Notes: generated from the sequence alone by a model not told the origin. A DNA stretch of 64,000 bases from Voacanga thouarsii (GCA_026120185.1 JANUWF010001050.1:1431001-1495000), one strand, 5' to 3'; shown: positions 1-12,712, numbered from the stretch's first letter. Numbers and translations: made by a program.

Positions 1-1082
1 TTTTAGGATTAAACAAGACTCTTAATTAATTAATGTGTTTAATTCTATTATTTGGACACTTAGGTTAAAAAAATAGAAAAGTATGAAAATATTTATAGTT
101 TTCTAGCATGCTTATTTCTTTTTGTACTCTATGTGCGCGTTTTCTCAAAGACCAAAGTCTTTGGGAATTTTTGACAAAGAAAAATATTTTTCTTAAATTA
201 AATGGTTAATTTTAATTTGGACAAAAATTAAGTCTTGGATATTTTCTTAAAGGATTTTATCCTTGACATAGAAAATATAATGAATTTAGATATTTTTGTG
301 AATTAAAATAGAAAACCATTTTGATTGAATTTTAATAAGAAAAATTATTTTTGTCAAAACTTGAGATCAAAATCTCTCAAAAATTTTATTGAAATTTTAT
401 TGAAATTATTAAGTTTATTAACTGAAATAAACTTAATCCATGAAAAAATTTCTTAAAGGGTATAAACCTTGACATAAAAATCTTTATAGGTTTAGATATT
501 TTATTTTGAGTTAAAAGAAAAATTAATTGAAATTTTCAAAATATATTTTCCAAGGAAAACCCTTATTTTAAAATATTAAGTGGGAGAGGGGTTTCAATGG
601 CCTAACGGCTTCCATCACGATCTTCATTAGAGATCGTGGGTCCCCTCGTGTCACTCTGGGAGTGAACTCGTATAGGATGAGGATACCACAAGGATCCAAA
701 ACTAATGGATTGATGTAATTAATAACCCAGGACACATGCTATGATCGGCCAACACACGTTGGAGGTTATAGTGCGGGAATGTCCATAGGAAATGAGAAGA
801 AACAGTTATCCCACGATGGAGTTATCTTCTAAACCATTACCTAGAAGGGAAATTAATTTGTGGTGGTTAATACACTTAGTTTAGAAAATTGTTAATCTTT
901 CCAAGAAGCTATGTCAGTTTTTCTAAGAGCTAAATTAATCATATTAAAGATAATAGTCATAGGGTTAACTATTATTAGATTTAATATGAGGATAAAGTCA
1001 CAAATTATTATGTTTTTCACAAACTGAATTTTCTTTTATTTTCAATATTTCAGAAATAGTTGATGGAGGTTCTTTTAGTCCT
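1..1082. other. AT-rich stretch upstream of a copia gag remnant
   Basis: No credible coding sequence. The first 580 bases are A/T-rich; 590-870 is less so and leads into the gag-like frame starting near 1083. It may be the leader or part of the LTR of the downstream copia remnant, but I could not find a TG..CA-bounded LTR or a tRNA primer site, so the boundary stays open. Confidence 0.4.
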
Positions 1083-2755
1083 TTGGCCGTTATTCTCCAT
1101 GAGAATAAGCTAACGGGTCCAAATTATGTGGATTGGAAAAGGAATTTGGATATAATACTCACTACTGAGGAGTATAAGTATGTCCTCTTTGAAACCTACC
1201 CTGTTATTGGGAAGGGTTCCACTACGGAGGAGCGTGAGGCTGAAAAAGCATGGAAGAAGACCAACGAAATGGCTCGATGCTACATGTTGGCCTCCATGTC
1301 TAATGTGCTCCTGTTAAAACACAAGCACATGGCCACTGCATATGACATTAGCTAATCATTAGCCACGATGTTCGCTGATAAAAGCCGGCCCACAAGGCAG
1401 GAAGCTCTTAGGACGATTATAAACACTAAAATGGCTAAGAGAGCATTAGTCAGGGAGTATATGCTCAAAATAATTGCTACTTTCGAAGAAGTGGAAGTCT
1501 TAGGGGTTGTTATTGACCCTGAGAGCCAAGTGGACATAGTTCTCAAATCTCTACCGGGCTCTTTTACTTAATTCAAGTTGAACTACAACATGAACAAATT
1601 GAACATGACTTTAATTGAGTTGATGAAAGAGCTACAGGTGGCGGAAAAGGTCATGAAGCCACAGTTCAAGGCTATGATTGCTAGAACTTTTTCTTCTAAA
1701 ATTGGGCCTAAGCCCAGGAAGTTCAAGAAGGAGAAGGAAAATGCATAGGCCCAGCCCAAGAACCAGCCCAACAAGCCCAAAGGCAAATGCTTCAAATGCG
1801 AGCAGAAGGGACACTGGAAAAATAAGTGTCCAGAATTCAAGCTAAGAAAAACCCTACAGATATTGTTCTCTATCTAGAGTTTATTTCAATGGTTGGATCA
1901 ACTTCTACTTGGATTGTTGATTCTGGTGCCACTGATCATATTTGTAAATCCTTGCAGGGGTTTAGAAAGATAAGAAGACTCCAGAAGGGCGAAAATGGAC
2001 TACGAGTAGGAAATGGAGCACGAGTATAGGCCCTTGCAGTAGAAGAGTTGGATTTTATTTTTTATTGTAATAAAGTAATTGTATTAAAACACATTTTATA
2101 TGTATCCTGTTTTAGACAGAATTTGATTTCAGTTGCAAAACTAATAAATCATGGATATTCTGTTTCTTTCCATTCTGGTATTACTATCAGTAGAAATGGA
2201 GAAGTTTTATGTACATAGCACATGTATGAAAATTTATTCTTTTTAAATCCTATAAACAGTCAAATAAATAACGCTCAATCTGAACCTTTAAGTAAGAAGA
2301 GAAAGACCAATGTCAATGACTCATATCTTTGGCATCTAAGGTTGGGCCATAGTAACTCAACCAGGATTCAGAGGTTAATCCATGATGGGCCGTTGGGCTC
2401 ATTAAGATTGGAAAGTTGACTTTAGTGTAGATCATGTCTTATGGGAAAAATGACCAGAAGGTCGTTCACCCAAAAGGCTGATAGAGTTAAGGAGATATTG
2501 GGACTTGTTCATACTGATGTGTGTGGTCCTTTGTTTATTCAAGCTAGAGGGGGTTTTGAGTATTTCATCATTTTCACAGATGATTTACAAGGTTTGGTTA
2601 TGTCTACCTGATAAGGCGCAAGTCTGACTCATTTGACAAGTTCAAAGCGTTTAAGGTTGAAGTGGAGCGTCGAATAGGTAAACTGATCAAAATCTTACGA
2701 TTGGATTGTGGTAGAGAATACCTCCTTGGAGAGTTTAAGAATTACATAGTATATA
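1083..2755 (+). pseudogene. Ty1/copia gag-pol remnant (gag, protease, partial integrase)
   Basis: A decayed retrotransposon polyprotein read in pieces. Gag occupies about 1083-1850, with a copia-type N-terminal region and a CX2CX4HX4C zinc knuckle (CFKCEQKGHWKNKC, 1788-1829). The aspartic protease active-site motif follows (WIVDSGATDHIC, around 1910-1945). Then come a GAG-pre-integrase segment with WHLRLGH (about 2330-2350) and the start of the integrase core (LVHTDVCGP, about 2500-2530). The sequence stops matching near 2755, so the rest of integrase, reverse transcriptase, RNase H and the 3' LTR are missing. Several in-frame stops (for example near 1353, 1569, 1746, 2027 and 2419) and frameshifts rule out a working protein. 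The family is clear; the lineage within copia is not assigned. Confidence 0.9.
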
Positions 2756-2944
2756 CATTGCCAAACTTACATAAGTCCTGAACCATCCTGTAAACTCCTT
2801 CTGGAATCTTCTTTCAATTTCATGGTCCGTTAAAGTTGGTGCCAAAGACCTCACATGCTGCTTAAATTTGCTGAATCAATCATCACAAGTATTATATGTT
2901 ATTAGCAAGGTTTTTAGCAGCTCATTTATGATCAAAATTGTGTT

Positions 2945-2979
<35 letters not shown>

Positions 2980-3192
2980 AATGTATAGCTGCACCTCCTC
3001 ACAATTAAGCAAGATGTAATTGGTGACAGCTCTTAATTACAAGTGAGGCTCAATGTAATAAGAGAAAAATGTAGACGTTTCTTCAACTAAATACGCATTA
3101 CAAATTGATCCTTCAACTCTAGTCTTATTTTTTTACTTTAACCTTCAAATGATGCAAGTACCTAAATGGAAAAATAGTCATGAAATCAAAAC
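2756..3192. other. Intergenic stretch with a CA microsatellite
   Basis: Noncoding. The only clear structure is a pure (CA)n run at about 2948-2977. The 5' side abuts the truncated copia integrase and the 3' side the TNP2 remnant. Confidence 0.6.
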
Positions 3193-5527
3193 TTATATTT
3201 GTACATAGGGTTGAAATTTGATACATTTAAGTCCCATTTTAACTTCCATTTCAAATGGATACATCCATCTATATTGAATAGGACCACCAACTTTAGCTTC
3301 GTAAGGCAACTGCACAATTAGATGTTCCATCACATAAAAAAACCCCGGTGGAAATATTTTCTCCAACTTGCATACTAGTAGTGCTACATCTTTTTCCAGT
3401 TTGCACATGTGTAACCGACAACTTAGGAGCTCACAAATCCCTATAGAAGAGACTTAACTCAGTTGAAACACTCTATATATTTGTTGGAAGCAATTCCCTT
3501 TAGTGCTATGGGAAGTAATCTCTCCATAAACACGTGACAGTCATGACTCTTCATTCTGGACATCTTCAAGTCTTTCAAATCAACACACTAGGAAATATTA
3601 GATGCATAACCATCAGGAAGCCTCAATTCTTTAACCCACTCAAGCAAAAGTCTCTTTTGTTCTTTGGTTAAAGTATAGCATGCTTTTGGTATACACACTT
3701 TCCCATTCCTTTCTCGACTTACACAAAGTTCTGGCTGGTTACAATACCTGACCAAATCATGGCGAGCCTTTACGTTATCTTTGGTCTTTCCTTTAACATC
3801 CATGATAGTGTTCAACACATTATCAAAAACATTCTTTTCATTATGCATCGCATCTAAGTTGTGACGAATGAGATTTGTGCGCCAATAAGGCAAATCCTAA
3901 AATATACTCTGTTTTGCCCAATTGTGAAATTCACCCCTACCATCACTTTTCCCAAGCTCCATTGCAGTCTTGATTATTTTTGGAAGATTACAAACTCGAT
4001 TCCACATTTGATTATCGAAATTACGTGATGGAGTTGGTGATTTTTCCTTACCTTTATCTCTTCTAAAAAACTTGGTGTCCTTTCTAAAGGGGTGTTCAAT
4101 TGGCAAAAATTGTCAATAACAATCAAACCAACATTGTTTCCCACCATTTTGTAGTTGAAATGACTTTGTTCGCTCTATGCAATACGGGCAAGCAAGTTTC
4201 CTTGCTGCACTCCACCTACTCAACATGCCAAATGCAGGGAAGTCATTGATGGTCCACTGAAGGGTTGCCCGCAAATGAAAGTTTTGTTTCTTTGAAACAT
4301 CATAAGTCTGGACACCATCAAACCATAGCTGCTTCAATTCATCAATTAATGGTTGCAGATACACATCTAGTTTTTGCTTAGGATTCTTTGGCCCTGGTAT
4401 AATGATTGTAAAAAACATTACTGAATTCTTCATACACATCCATGGAGGTAGGTTGTATGAAGTGATAATAACAGGCCACGATGACTATTGCTTTCCTGAT
4501 ATTCTAAATGGAGCAAAACCATCTGTGTACAGTCCCAGTCTAACATTCCTCGCATCGTTTGCAAAATCAGGATAAGTTTGATTAAAATGCTGCCAAGCTT
4601 CACCATATCTAGGATGATTCATTACACCTTGCTCAATAGGGCTCTTCGCGTGCCATCTCATGTGTTCTGCAGTTGTTTTGGATGCATAAAGTCTTTGCAA
4701 CCTTGGTGTAATCGGGAAATAATACATTTGCTTAAAGGAGATTTCCTTATGCTGCTTATTTTTTCCCACCTTCTTCCTACACATGTAGCGAGGATGACTG
4801 CAAAACTTGTAATCTCTCCTATCAACATCATCTCTCCAATAAAGCATACAACCATTGGTGCAAACATTAATCTTTTGAACCGGTAACCCAAGTCCGGTAA
4901 CTAACTTCTTTGTTTGGTAGAAGTCACAGGGTATCTTGTTCCCTAGAGGTAAAACCTCCTTCATCAATGTCACGACTTCGTTGAAGCATTTCTTTGATAT
5001 GTTATTTTCTGATTTAATATTCAATAATCTCGATACTATAGACATGAATGAGTGGCTCGTACACCCTTCCTATATGGGAGTATCTGCAGCTTTCAACATA
5101 TCACAGAATTTTGAGCATCGGAATTAGGAGGTTCTTCAATAGTAGAGGAGGATGGATCTGGGGCAAAATTTGGTCCTGTTGCATCCATGATCATTTCTTG
5201 ATACCGATTGGTTGATCTTGAAGCATCTCCACCCACAGTTGCGTTGGACATGTGTGGTAAATTTTGAAATTTTTCGCCATGGCATGTCCAATTATAATAA
5301 TCTTTGGTAAATCCCTTTCTATATAAGTGCAATTTAATTTCCTTCGCAGTATGATAATTCAAATTGTTGCACTTTGCTCAAGGACATCCCACTTCATTAG
5401 GATTAGTAGATATTACTACTCTTGATAAAGCATATTGAAGAAATTGATTGACTCCCCTAACAAATTCGGTTGTAATTCCTTTAACCCCAGTCACATACTG
5501 ATTATACATCTAACTCCTATCCTCTAT
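3193..5527 (-). pseudogene. CACTA (En/Spm) TNP2-type transposase remnant
   Basis: Read right to left, fragments match TNP2-class transposase in order: a transposase-associated N-terminal domain (from about 5527), the TNP2 core (about 5045-3590) and a DUF4218-type region (about 3410-3230). The residues that I take as the catalytic triad of this superfamily are visible in the contexts YTDGFAPF, NDFPAFG and HNEKNVFDN. At the expected start the ATG reads ATA, and a conserved Trp (compare RSWMY in the copy at 13998) reads TAG. Further frame breaks occur near 5045, 4450, 4110 and 3895. It is a diverged paralogue of the transposase at 13998-17716, and I found no terminal inverted repeats around it. 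Confidence 0.9.
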
Positions 5528-5815
5528 CAAATTTTCCTACAACCCATGCATGAAAGACATCTGAGTACATATGGACACTAATAGAAATCAAAAAGTCTGT
5601 AAAAGGATAGGAGATATAACAACATAATACCAAAATATTATTGAAAAAAAAAACTCATTCTGCTAGTACATAATATCATGCTGCCATATGACATAATAGA
5701 AATAAAAAAATCTTGAGTTATGACAAAATTTAAAGTAGGTAAATGAATTGTATTTGCCACATTTTAATAATTCAAGAAAATAATAGAATTCTTAACGAAT
5801 GATTATAGTAGCCCT
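5528..5815. other. AT-rich intergenic stretch
   Basis: Short noncoding stretch between the TNP2 remnant and the RKD-like 5' fragment. Nothing recognisable. Confidence 0.5.
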
Positions 5816-6343
5816 TTGCTCAATTTTACCAAATCTCATCATTACCATCTCTTTCTTATTATAGGTCCCACGTATACTTTAAGTTTTGACAAAACTGAAC
5901 AAATCAATCTCTCTCATCTTTTCTCACTCTTCCCGATTTCATCTTTTTCCCTTTCTCCTTATCTTTTTCTCTCCTTAGTCCTCCCTCCCTTCTTCCCTCC
6001 CTCTACTAGCTGTAATCTCCATCTTCCTCTTCCTCCTTGTGAAACAAGATAATATTAAATACATTCTTTAAAGGATACAACTTTCGTACATGATAAGACC
6101 AATTTAATTCATGCAATGGCGCACGAACTCCATCGCACTAATTTTCTATGATTGCATTCATATTAAACTATCTCTATTCATGGCATCTCTTTTTCCTCAC
6201 ACAGATATATATCAGTCATTAGTGGACTTCAAAAAATCAAAAAGGGACTGGAATTTCTTCTTTGATTCTCTTTTTCAGAGATGGGGAGTTGTAATTGGTT
6301 TGAGCAGTGGTCAAATTTTGAATTGGTTTCAAAAGAAGAATGA
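5816..6343 (+). pseudogene. 5' end of an RKD-like RWP-RK gene (leader and first codons)
   Basis: This matches the promoter/leader and first exon of the RWP-RK gene on the minus strand at 50434-52100. Shared features are a pyrimidine-rich tract (about 5910-6040), then a CACACAGATATATATCAGTC-type leader (about 6199), then an ATG at 6281. The 20-residue frame contains WSNFELVS, against WSNFDLVS in the other copy, and ends at a TGA at 6341-6343, where similarity stops. No later exons (RWP-RK domain or coiled coil) were found downstream. It looks like a truncated paralogue rather than a gene. The leader contains about 150 extra bases (about 6045-6190) compared with the copy inside the retrotransposon. 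Confidence 0.65.
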
Positions 6344-7530
6344 TTCATGATCATAGTTGTACTACCATAGGTCATGCCCTAAAGAAAGTAGATTGTAATT
6401 TCACCATAGGTCCTCAATGCAATAAAAAAGGGAATTTAGATTACATATACCATATAGAAATGTCATACTAGGACCAGCTTTTAGAAGATCTTTAGGATGA
6501 GCAAAAGATGCTGATCTTACAATGACACCTTTTTCTCCCAGGTTAATGTTCTTATGTTTTGCCCTTCATTTAGACTAATTAAAAAGTAGGTCATTAAACA
6601 CATCAAGAATAGAGAAGAAAAACAGCGCATAGAAAAAATGGCTTATGGAAGAAAAAGGCAACCAGAAGCAATAGGTTGTATCAGCAAATTAAAAGTATGA
6701 TGATGAAGACCACTATAATCATCATTAAAAAAATGCATTCTTTACATATAAGGTATCACCTTCACTTTGTTTCTCATAGTTCTAAGTTAAGTTCACCATT
6801 TATTCATTAATATAACACCCAAAAATAGCATTAAAATTTAGATCTACAAAGCTAGAAAGCATGCTATAGATTTCGGTCATGGAGAAGAAAGGAAATGGTG
6901 AATGGTTTTCTTGGAGGCTTACCTTGAAGCTTGTTCTAGCTTTTACACCGCAAATGCTAGCCTTCTAAACTCCAAGTGAATGGTGTTTTCTTGATGAACA
7001 AAGCGAAAAATTCAAAGAAAATGGAGTGGTGTTATTCTCGATTAAGGAAAAGTGTAAGAGGAAATGGCCGGCAGCCACTTGGGAGAAAAACAAAAGGGAT
7101 GAAGAATTGGGGCACCGGGGGAGGGAGGGGGAGAGGAGGGGGGGGAGCTGGTCATGGAGGTGGGAATGTAAAGGAAATGAAGCAAACAGAAGTTAAGGCC
7201 GCACAAGTATATGGCCAGATACACATAATGCCATTTAACAGTAAAAATTGAATATTGCACATTTTATATTGCACCGGATCCATCCAAAAAGAATTCAGTG
7301 CCAATAAGGGTTCTGTATACCTCATCTCCCAGCCAAAAGCTACTGCTTTTAAAGACATATACCAAACTAGCTGAAACTCTATGGACAGAGATGTCCACAT
7401 TAATATTCAAATCATTGCATGTTCTTGCTTTAATTCCATGTGAAATCACTCACGCCTCTCACATAACGCTTGAATGCAAAATACAAATTCAAACCGAGCT
7501 CGTGTGTCCAAAATATTAAAATAACATATG
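6344..7530. other. Unassigned repeat-like region
   Basis: No gene recognised. About 6960-7190 resembles 8960-9150 and 61155-61330 in direct orientation (shared TGAACAAAG and GGGAGAAAAA contexts), so part of this stretch belongs to the same dispersed repeat. A G-rich patch lies at 7108-7165. Open frames here are short and look like chance. Confidence 0.5.
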
Positions 7531-8483
7531 TATAATTTTTTTAACTCATATATAATAAAGGACATATATATAGAGTAAAGAACTAATCAAGCAAATGTAC
7601 TTATTGTTTAATTTAATGTTGTAATTTAAAATTTTATTAAAATTTATAGAGATAAAAAATGATTTATGAAATTGATTTTCATTTTTAATGTATTTTAACA
7701 AAAAATTAATTGATTATGAAATTATTATTTTTGGTTAGAATTAAAAGAAAATGTAGAATATTTATATGTATTAATTTTTTAAAGTATATCAATTAGTAAA
7801 AATAAATAATTACAAAAAATAATATTTATTTATGTCCATTTCCTATTTTCTAATTTCCGGAGGAATAGGTCCCAATGCGTAACTTAAGATAAACCTTCTT
7901 ATTGTCGAAGACAAAAGCCATCACCAGCATAGTGTAGAAAATGGCATTAACAGGTGATGACTTGAAATTAGAAATCAAGTTCAGATTCCCTACCAGAAAA
8001 GCAACTTACACAGTGCATAAAATGACCTTTCTCTTTTCCCTAAAATCATCCTCAAAGTTGCCATCCTAGTCAAAGCTATCGATCACTGACCAGTGCAAGT
8101 GCTAGAAACTCTTACTCATTATGATCGCCACGGCTTCTTAGCTCATTCATTGTTTCACGTCTTATCTAATTTTGTTGCATTTTGCTGACATTTCAATAAT
8201 ATGGCACTCTTATTTCAATATTATTAATAAGCCAAAACAGTCTCCAAAATAACACTTTTTAGCTCTTTAAAATTAAATCAGAAATAGAAACACAACTAAA
8301 AATATATCAAAACTACTTTTCACTAGAACAAAAAAAGGATAAAAGGAGCTTATTTTAAGCAACTGAAAAAAAAAAAGGCCTAATTTATGGGACAATGAAA
8401 ACAATTGGACAAAATTATTTGACTACAACAATTTTTTGGGTCATTTTCTAAGTTCGGATTCACTTCAAAATGAGTGATGACTC
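7531..8483. other. AT-rich noncoding stretch
   Basis: Very A/T-rich from 7531 to 7850, otherwise unremarkable. I see no gene, terminal repeat or tandem array. Confidence 0.5.
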
Positions 8484-9734
8484 TTGTTTTACATGTATTT
8501 AAAGAATGTATTTAATCTCGTTTCACAAGGAGGAAGAGGAAGAGTTGCAGATGATAGGTGGAGGGACAATAACAGAGGGGAGGAATCTGAGGAGAGGAAG
8601 AGACAAGAGGAAGGGGAAAAGGTGATATCGGGAAGAGACAAGGAAGGAAGAAGAGGAAAAGATCTTCCAACTTTATTTTCTTTTTGTTTTGCATGTATTA
8701 CTGTTACATGTACTACTATTTCTAATAGATTACTTGACATTTCCTATTTGTTATACACGTTACACTTTTATAGATACACTTTTATAAATATTACTAATGT
8801 GACAACTAAAATTATATAAGTTTAATTTTACAATAAAAATTATAGAAAGAATGTCTATATATATAATTAAATGTAATAATTAAAAGATAGTATGCTCCAA
8901 CTAGCTATGTAGATATATATGTACACATGTACATGTATATTTGTAATTAAAAAATTATTTATCCAAGTGAATGGTTTTTTCTTGATGAACAAAGTGAAAA
9001 ATTCAAAGGAAACTCCAAGATTGGCCGACAGCTACTTGGGAGAAAAATGAAGGTGAGAATTCTATAGTGAAGCTGAAAGAAAAAGGAGTAAGGAAAAATG
9101 AAGGTGGGAAAGCAGCCGGTTATGGAGCTACTGTAAAGGAAATGAAATAAATAATCATTGCTATGATGAAAGAAAAAGGAATAAGGTAAATAATCATTGC
9201 AAATAATGTGGTATAGTGAAAGAAAAAAGGAAGTGAGAAAGAAAAAATATATCCTTAATTTTGAAATATAAAAAAATTTCTCAAACAAAGAATTGGGATT
9301 ACTTAATATAATATTAATTAAATAAATTTAATAAAAATTAGAATAAAATAAAGAAAACATTTATTGAAAAGTGTAGTTTTTAATTTTTCATGGTTAAAAT
9401 AAAGAAATTCTAAATTGGGTAATATAAAGGATCAATTTTCGGATGGCAACACTACAAAAACTGCACTTAGCTACGGAGATCTTGAAAGGATTCAAAAGAA
9501 AGGAAGAAAAAAGCATACAAAAAGAATATTACTAAAAATAAAAGACAGCATAATAAGAAATTTTGTTAAATTGAGGGGGTATACCAAGGTAAGTTCTTGC
9601 TTACCCATGAATTCATAGGGCAAATTTTACTTTACCCTCTTACATTTTTCATTGTAACACCAATGTTAAATTAGAAAAATTATTCAATAATGGTATTTTT
9701 CATTATCGAAATGACATTTTTATGCGTATTAAGT
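8484..9734 (+). repeat. Duplicated block, copy A, left part
   Basis: From 8566 onward this is nearly the same as 60714-61874, including a purine-rich run, the 9480-9600 segment and the final TATGCGTATTAAG before the CACTA insertion. The block resumes at 21497. Read on the minus strand, 8490-8720 also resembles the pyrimidine-rich promoter/leader of the RKD-like genes at 5816-6060 and 51930-52100. Confidence 0.85.
9732..9734. repeat. 3-bp target site duplication (AGT), left
   Basis: AGT immediately precedes the CACTA terminus and recurs immediately after the right terminus (21494-21496). The unfilled copy at 61872-61874 has a single AGC here. A 3-bp duplication is the hallmark of CACTA elements. 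Confidence 0.9.
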
Positions 9735-9751
9735 CACTACAGGAAAAATCG
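9735..9751 (+). repeat. CACTA left terminal inverted repeat
   Basis: CACTACAGGAAAAATCG, matching the right end at 21477-21493 with one difference (CACTA against CACAA). Weaker complementarity (ATTTGCGACG) continues inward. Confidence 0.9.
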
Positions 9752-11175
9752 TGATTTGCGACGAATTTTTTGCGACGGCTTCAATACCATCGCTAATAGC
9801 GACCAATTTGCGACGATTTTCAAACAAGTAGCGAGTTGACCAAAACCGTCGCAAAACCGTCGCAATTTGCGACGGTTTTGCGATTTGCGACGCCAATATA
9901 CCCGTCGCAATTCGTAGCAAAATCATCGCTATTTGCGACGGTTTTGCGACGGTATTTATGCCCTCGCAAATTGCGAGGGTTTTGCGACGGCAAGTTATTT
10001 TAAAAAAAATAATTTTAAATAAATTTTCAGTACGTCCGTCGCAAAACCCTCGCAATTTGCGAGGATTTTGCGACGGCCAATAAACCATCGCAAATTGCGA
10101 GGGTTTTGCGACGGCGAGTTATTTTAAAAAATATATTTTTAAATAAATTTTCGTATGTCCGTCGCAAAACCCTCGCAATTTGCGAGGATTTTGCGACGGC
10201 TAATAAACCCTCGCAAATTGCGAGGGTTTTGCGACGGCGAGTTATTTTAAAAAAAATATTTTTAAATAAATTTTCGTACGTCCGTCGCAAAACCCTCGCA
10301 ATTTGCGACGGCTAATAAACCCTCGCAAATTGCGAGGGTTTTGCGACGGCAAGTTATTTTTTAAAATAATATTTTTAAAAATTTTTTTGAACGACCATCG
10401 CAAAACCCTCGCAAATTGCGAGGGTTTTGCGACGGCAAATAATCCTCTCAATTTGCGAGGGTTTTGCGACGGATATTTAATTTTAAAAAATATTTTTTAA
10501 AAAATTTGAACGTCCATCGCAAAACCCTCGCAATTTGCGACGGCCAATAAACCCTCTCAATTTGCGAGGGTTTTGCGACGTGCAATTTATTTTTTAAAAA
10601 AATATTTTTAAAAAATTTTTTGAACTTCCATCGCAAAACCCTCGCAAATTGCGAGGGTTTTGCGACGGTAAATAACCCTCGCAATTTGCGATGGGTTTGC
10701 GACGACAAATTATTTTTTAAAAAAATATTTTTAAAATTTTTGAACGTCCATCGCAAAGTCCTCGCAATTTGCGAGGGTTTTGTGACGGTAGTTAGCCCTC
10801 GCAATTTGCGAGGGTTTTGCGACGGTAATTTATTTTTAAAAAAATTGAACGTTCATCGCAAACCCTCGCAAATTGCGAGGATTTTGCGACGGCAATAACC
10901 CTCGCAATTTGCGAGGGATTTGCGACGATCGATTATTTTTTAAAAAAATATTTTAAAAATTTTTGAACATCCGTCGCAAAGTTCTCGCAATTTGCGAGGG
11001 TTTTGAGACGAATTTTCGGCTCTCGCAATTTGCGAGGGTTTTGCGACGGTCAATATTTTTAATTAAAAAATAAATAAATGGCAAAATGTATAGAAAATCT
11101 CAAAACCCCAATTCGTCGCAAATTCGTCGCTAATACGTCACTAATTGCGACGAATTTGCGAGGGTTTTACAACAA
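9752..11175. repeat. 5' subterminal palindromic repeat array of the CACTA element
   Basis: Repeated near-palindromes of about 40 bp, each of the form CGTCGCAAAACCCTCGCAA followed by its complement TTGCGAGGGTTTTGCGACG. They are separated by A/T spacers with runs like TTTTTAAAAAAATATT, with a period of roughly 100-170 bp. In En/Spm the subterminal repeats are binding sites for the element's own TNPA protein; by analogy this array is the likely transposase binding region. Confidence 0.85.
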
Positions 11176-11425
11176 AATAGGGTTTTAATTTTTTTTTTAA
11201 ATTTCTTTATGTGTTTATGTGATGGTGTATTTTGACAAATTTACTGAAATATTTTTAATAACATGTCTCAATTAGTGCATTTTATTATAATTTTGTATAT
11301 GTAATTATGTCATGTTATACACCTAATGTATTGCATAAGTAAATGTATATAGTTAATTATGTTATGTTATATACTTATTCTAATATATAAGTATATGTAT
11401 ATAATGTATATAAGTATATGTTTAG

Positions 11426-11461
<36 letters not shown>

Positions 11462-12110
11462 TATAACATGTAGGTATATATATACATATGTCTAATTTTT
11501 TAATCTATCACTTTGATTAAGTAGTGTATAAAGAAAAATAATTCAAATACTGTTATTATTGTTGATATCACTAAAAAAATTATGAAATTTATAATGTAGA
11601 GATCAATTTGTAATGTTCTTCGTCTCCTACATGTTAATATATATTATACTAATTTAGCTATGTATATACATATGTCCAATTTTTTAATATATCTATTTTG
11701 TTAAGTAGTGTATAAAATAAAATATGTAAAGAAAAACAATTCAAATACTGTTATTATTGTTGAGATTACTAAAAAAAATATTGAAAATTATAATGTAGAG
11801 ATCGATTTGTAATGTTATTCATCTCGAACATATTAATATATATTATACTATATAGTTATATATATACATATTCTAATTTTTTTTATCTATTTATTTGATT
11901 AAGTGGTGTATAAATTAAAATATATAAAGAAAAATAATTTACATAATAATATTATTATTAGAATCACTAAAAAATAATAAAAATTATAATGTATAGATCG
12001 ATTTATAATATTATTCGTATTAATTTATGAGAAATTAGCGAGGATTTTATTTTTTCGTCACAAATTGCGACGAAATAGCTAGAAATTTAAAAAAAAATTA
12101 AAAATTTCCA
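11176..12110. repeat. AT-rich internal tandem repeats of the CACTA element
   Basis: Noncoding. A unit of roughly 185 bp (with TAGTGTATAAA and AATGTAGAGATC) occurs about three times, starting near 11485, 11670 and 11870. A (TA)n run lies at about 11433-11460. The same repeat occurs on the opposite strand at 59200-60060 in the second CACTA element. Confidence 0.7.
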
Positions 12111-12660
12111 AAATTTTTCACTCCCTCTTTTTTTTTTTTTTTCCCTCCTTCTTCCCCCTTCCTTCTTCCTCCTCAACTCCCCTCCCTCACCTCCCTCACG
12201 GCACCCCCCATCCGGCGCCCCCTCCCGCTCCCCCTCCCTCTTCCCGCCGGCGACCCCCCCATCCCGCGCCCCCTCCCGCTCCCCCTCCCTCTCCCCGCCG
12301 GCGACCCCCCCATCCCGCGCCCCCTCCCGCTCCCCCCTCCCTCATCCGCGCCCCCCTCCTGCTCCCCCCTCCCTCATCCCGCGGCCCCCTCCCTCAACTC
12401 CCCCCATCCCGCAGCCCCCCCCTCAACTCCCCTCCCTCAACCCCCCCACACCCCCGCGGCCCCCTCCCCGCGCCCCCCTCCCTGCCCCCTCCCCGCGCCC
12501 CCTCCCTCAACTCCCCCACACCCCCGCGCCCCCTCCCTGCGCCCATCCCGCAGCCCCCCACCCCCGCGCCCCCTCCCTCAACTCCCCCATCCCGCGCGCG
12601 CCCCCCCCCTCAACTCCCCCTGCTCTTCCTACCCCCTTCAGCCCGCCCCCTCGATCGGCG
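12111..12660 (+). promoter_or_regulatory. C-rich, CpG-rich leader of the CACTA element
   Basis: An abrupt switch from A/T-rich sequence to a very C-rich tract with many CCCTCCC and CCCGCGCC blocks, lying between the subterminal array and the first gene. CpG-rich regions just inside the 5' subterminal repeats are known in En/Spm, where they are a methylation target controlling the promoter. The equivalent position in the second element (58722-59110, G-rich on this strand) has the same composition. The regulatory role is inferred. Confidence 0.55.
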
Positions 12661-12712
12661 CATCGCCATTCTCGTGCTCTTCGTTGTCGTTGTTCTTGAA
12701 GTTGATTCGTTT

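Noticed and set aside
9729..10898. Open frames of 65-119 codons in the 5' array
   Set aside because: Same artefact of the palindromic subterminal repeats.
9752..11175. CRISPR-like regular repeats
   Set aside because: Plant CACTA subterminal array: units are palindromic and degenerate, spacers are similar A/T linkers rather than unique, and the termini and target duplication are present.
12111..12660. CpG island of a host gene promoter
   Set aside because: It lies inside the CACTA element and has a counterpart in the second element, so it belongs to the transposon.
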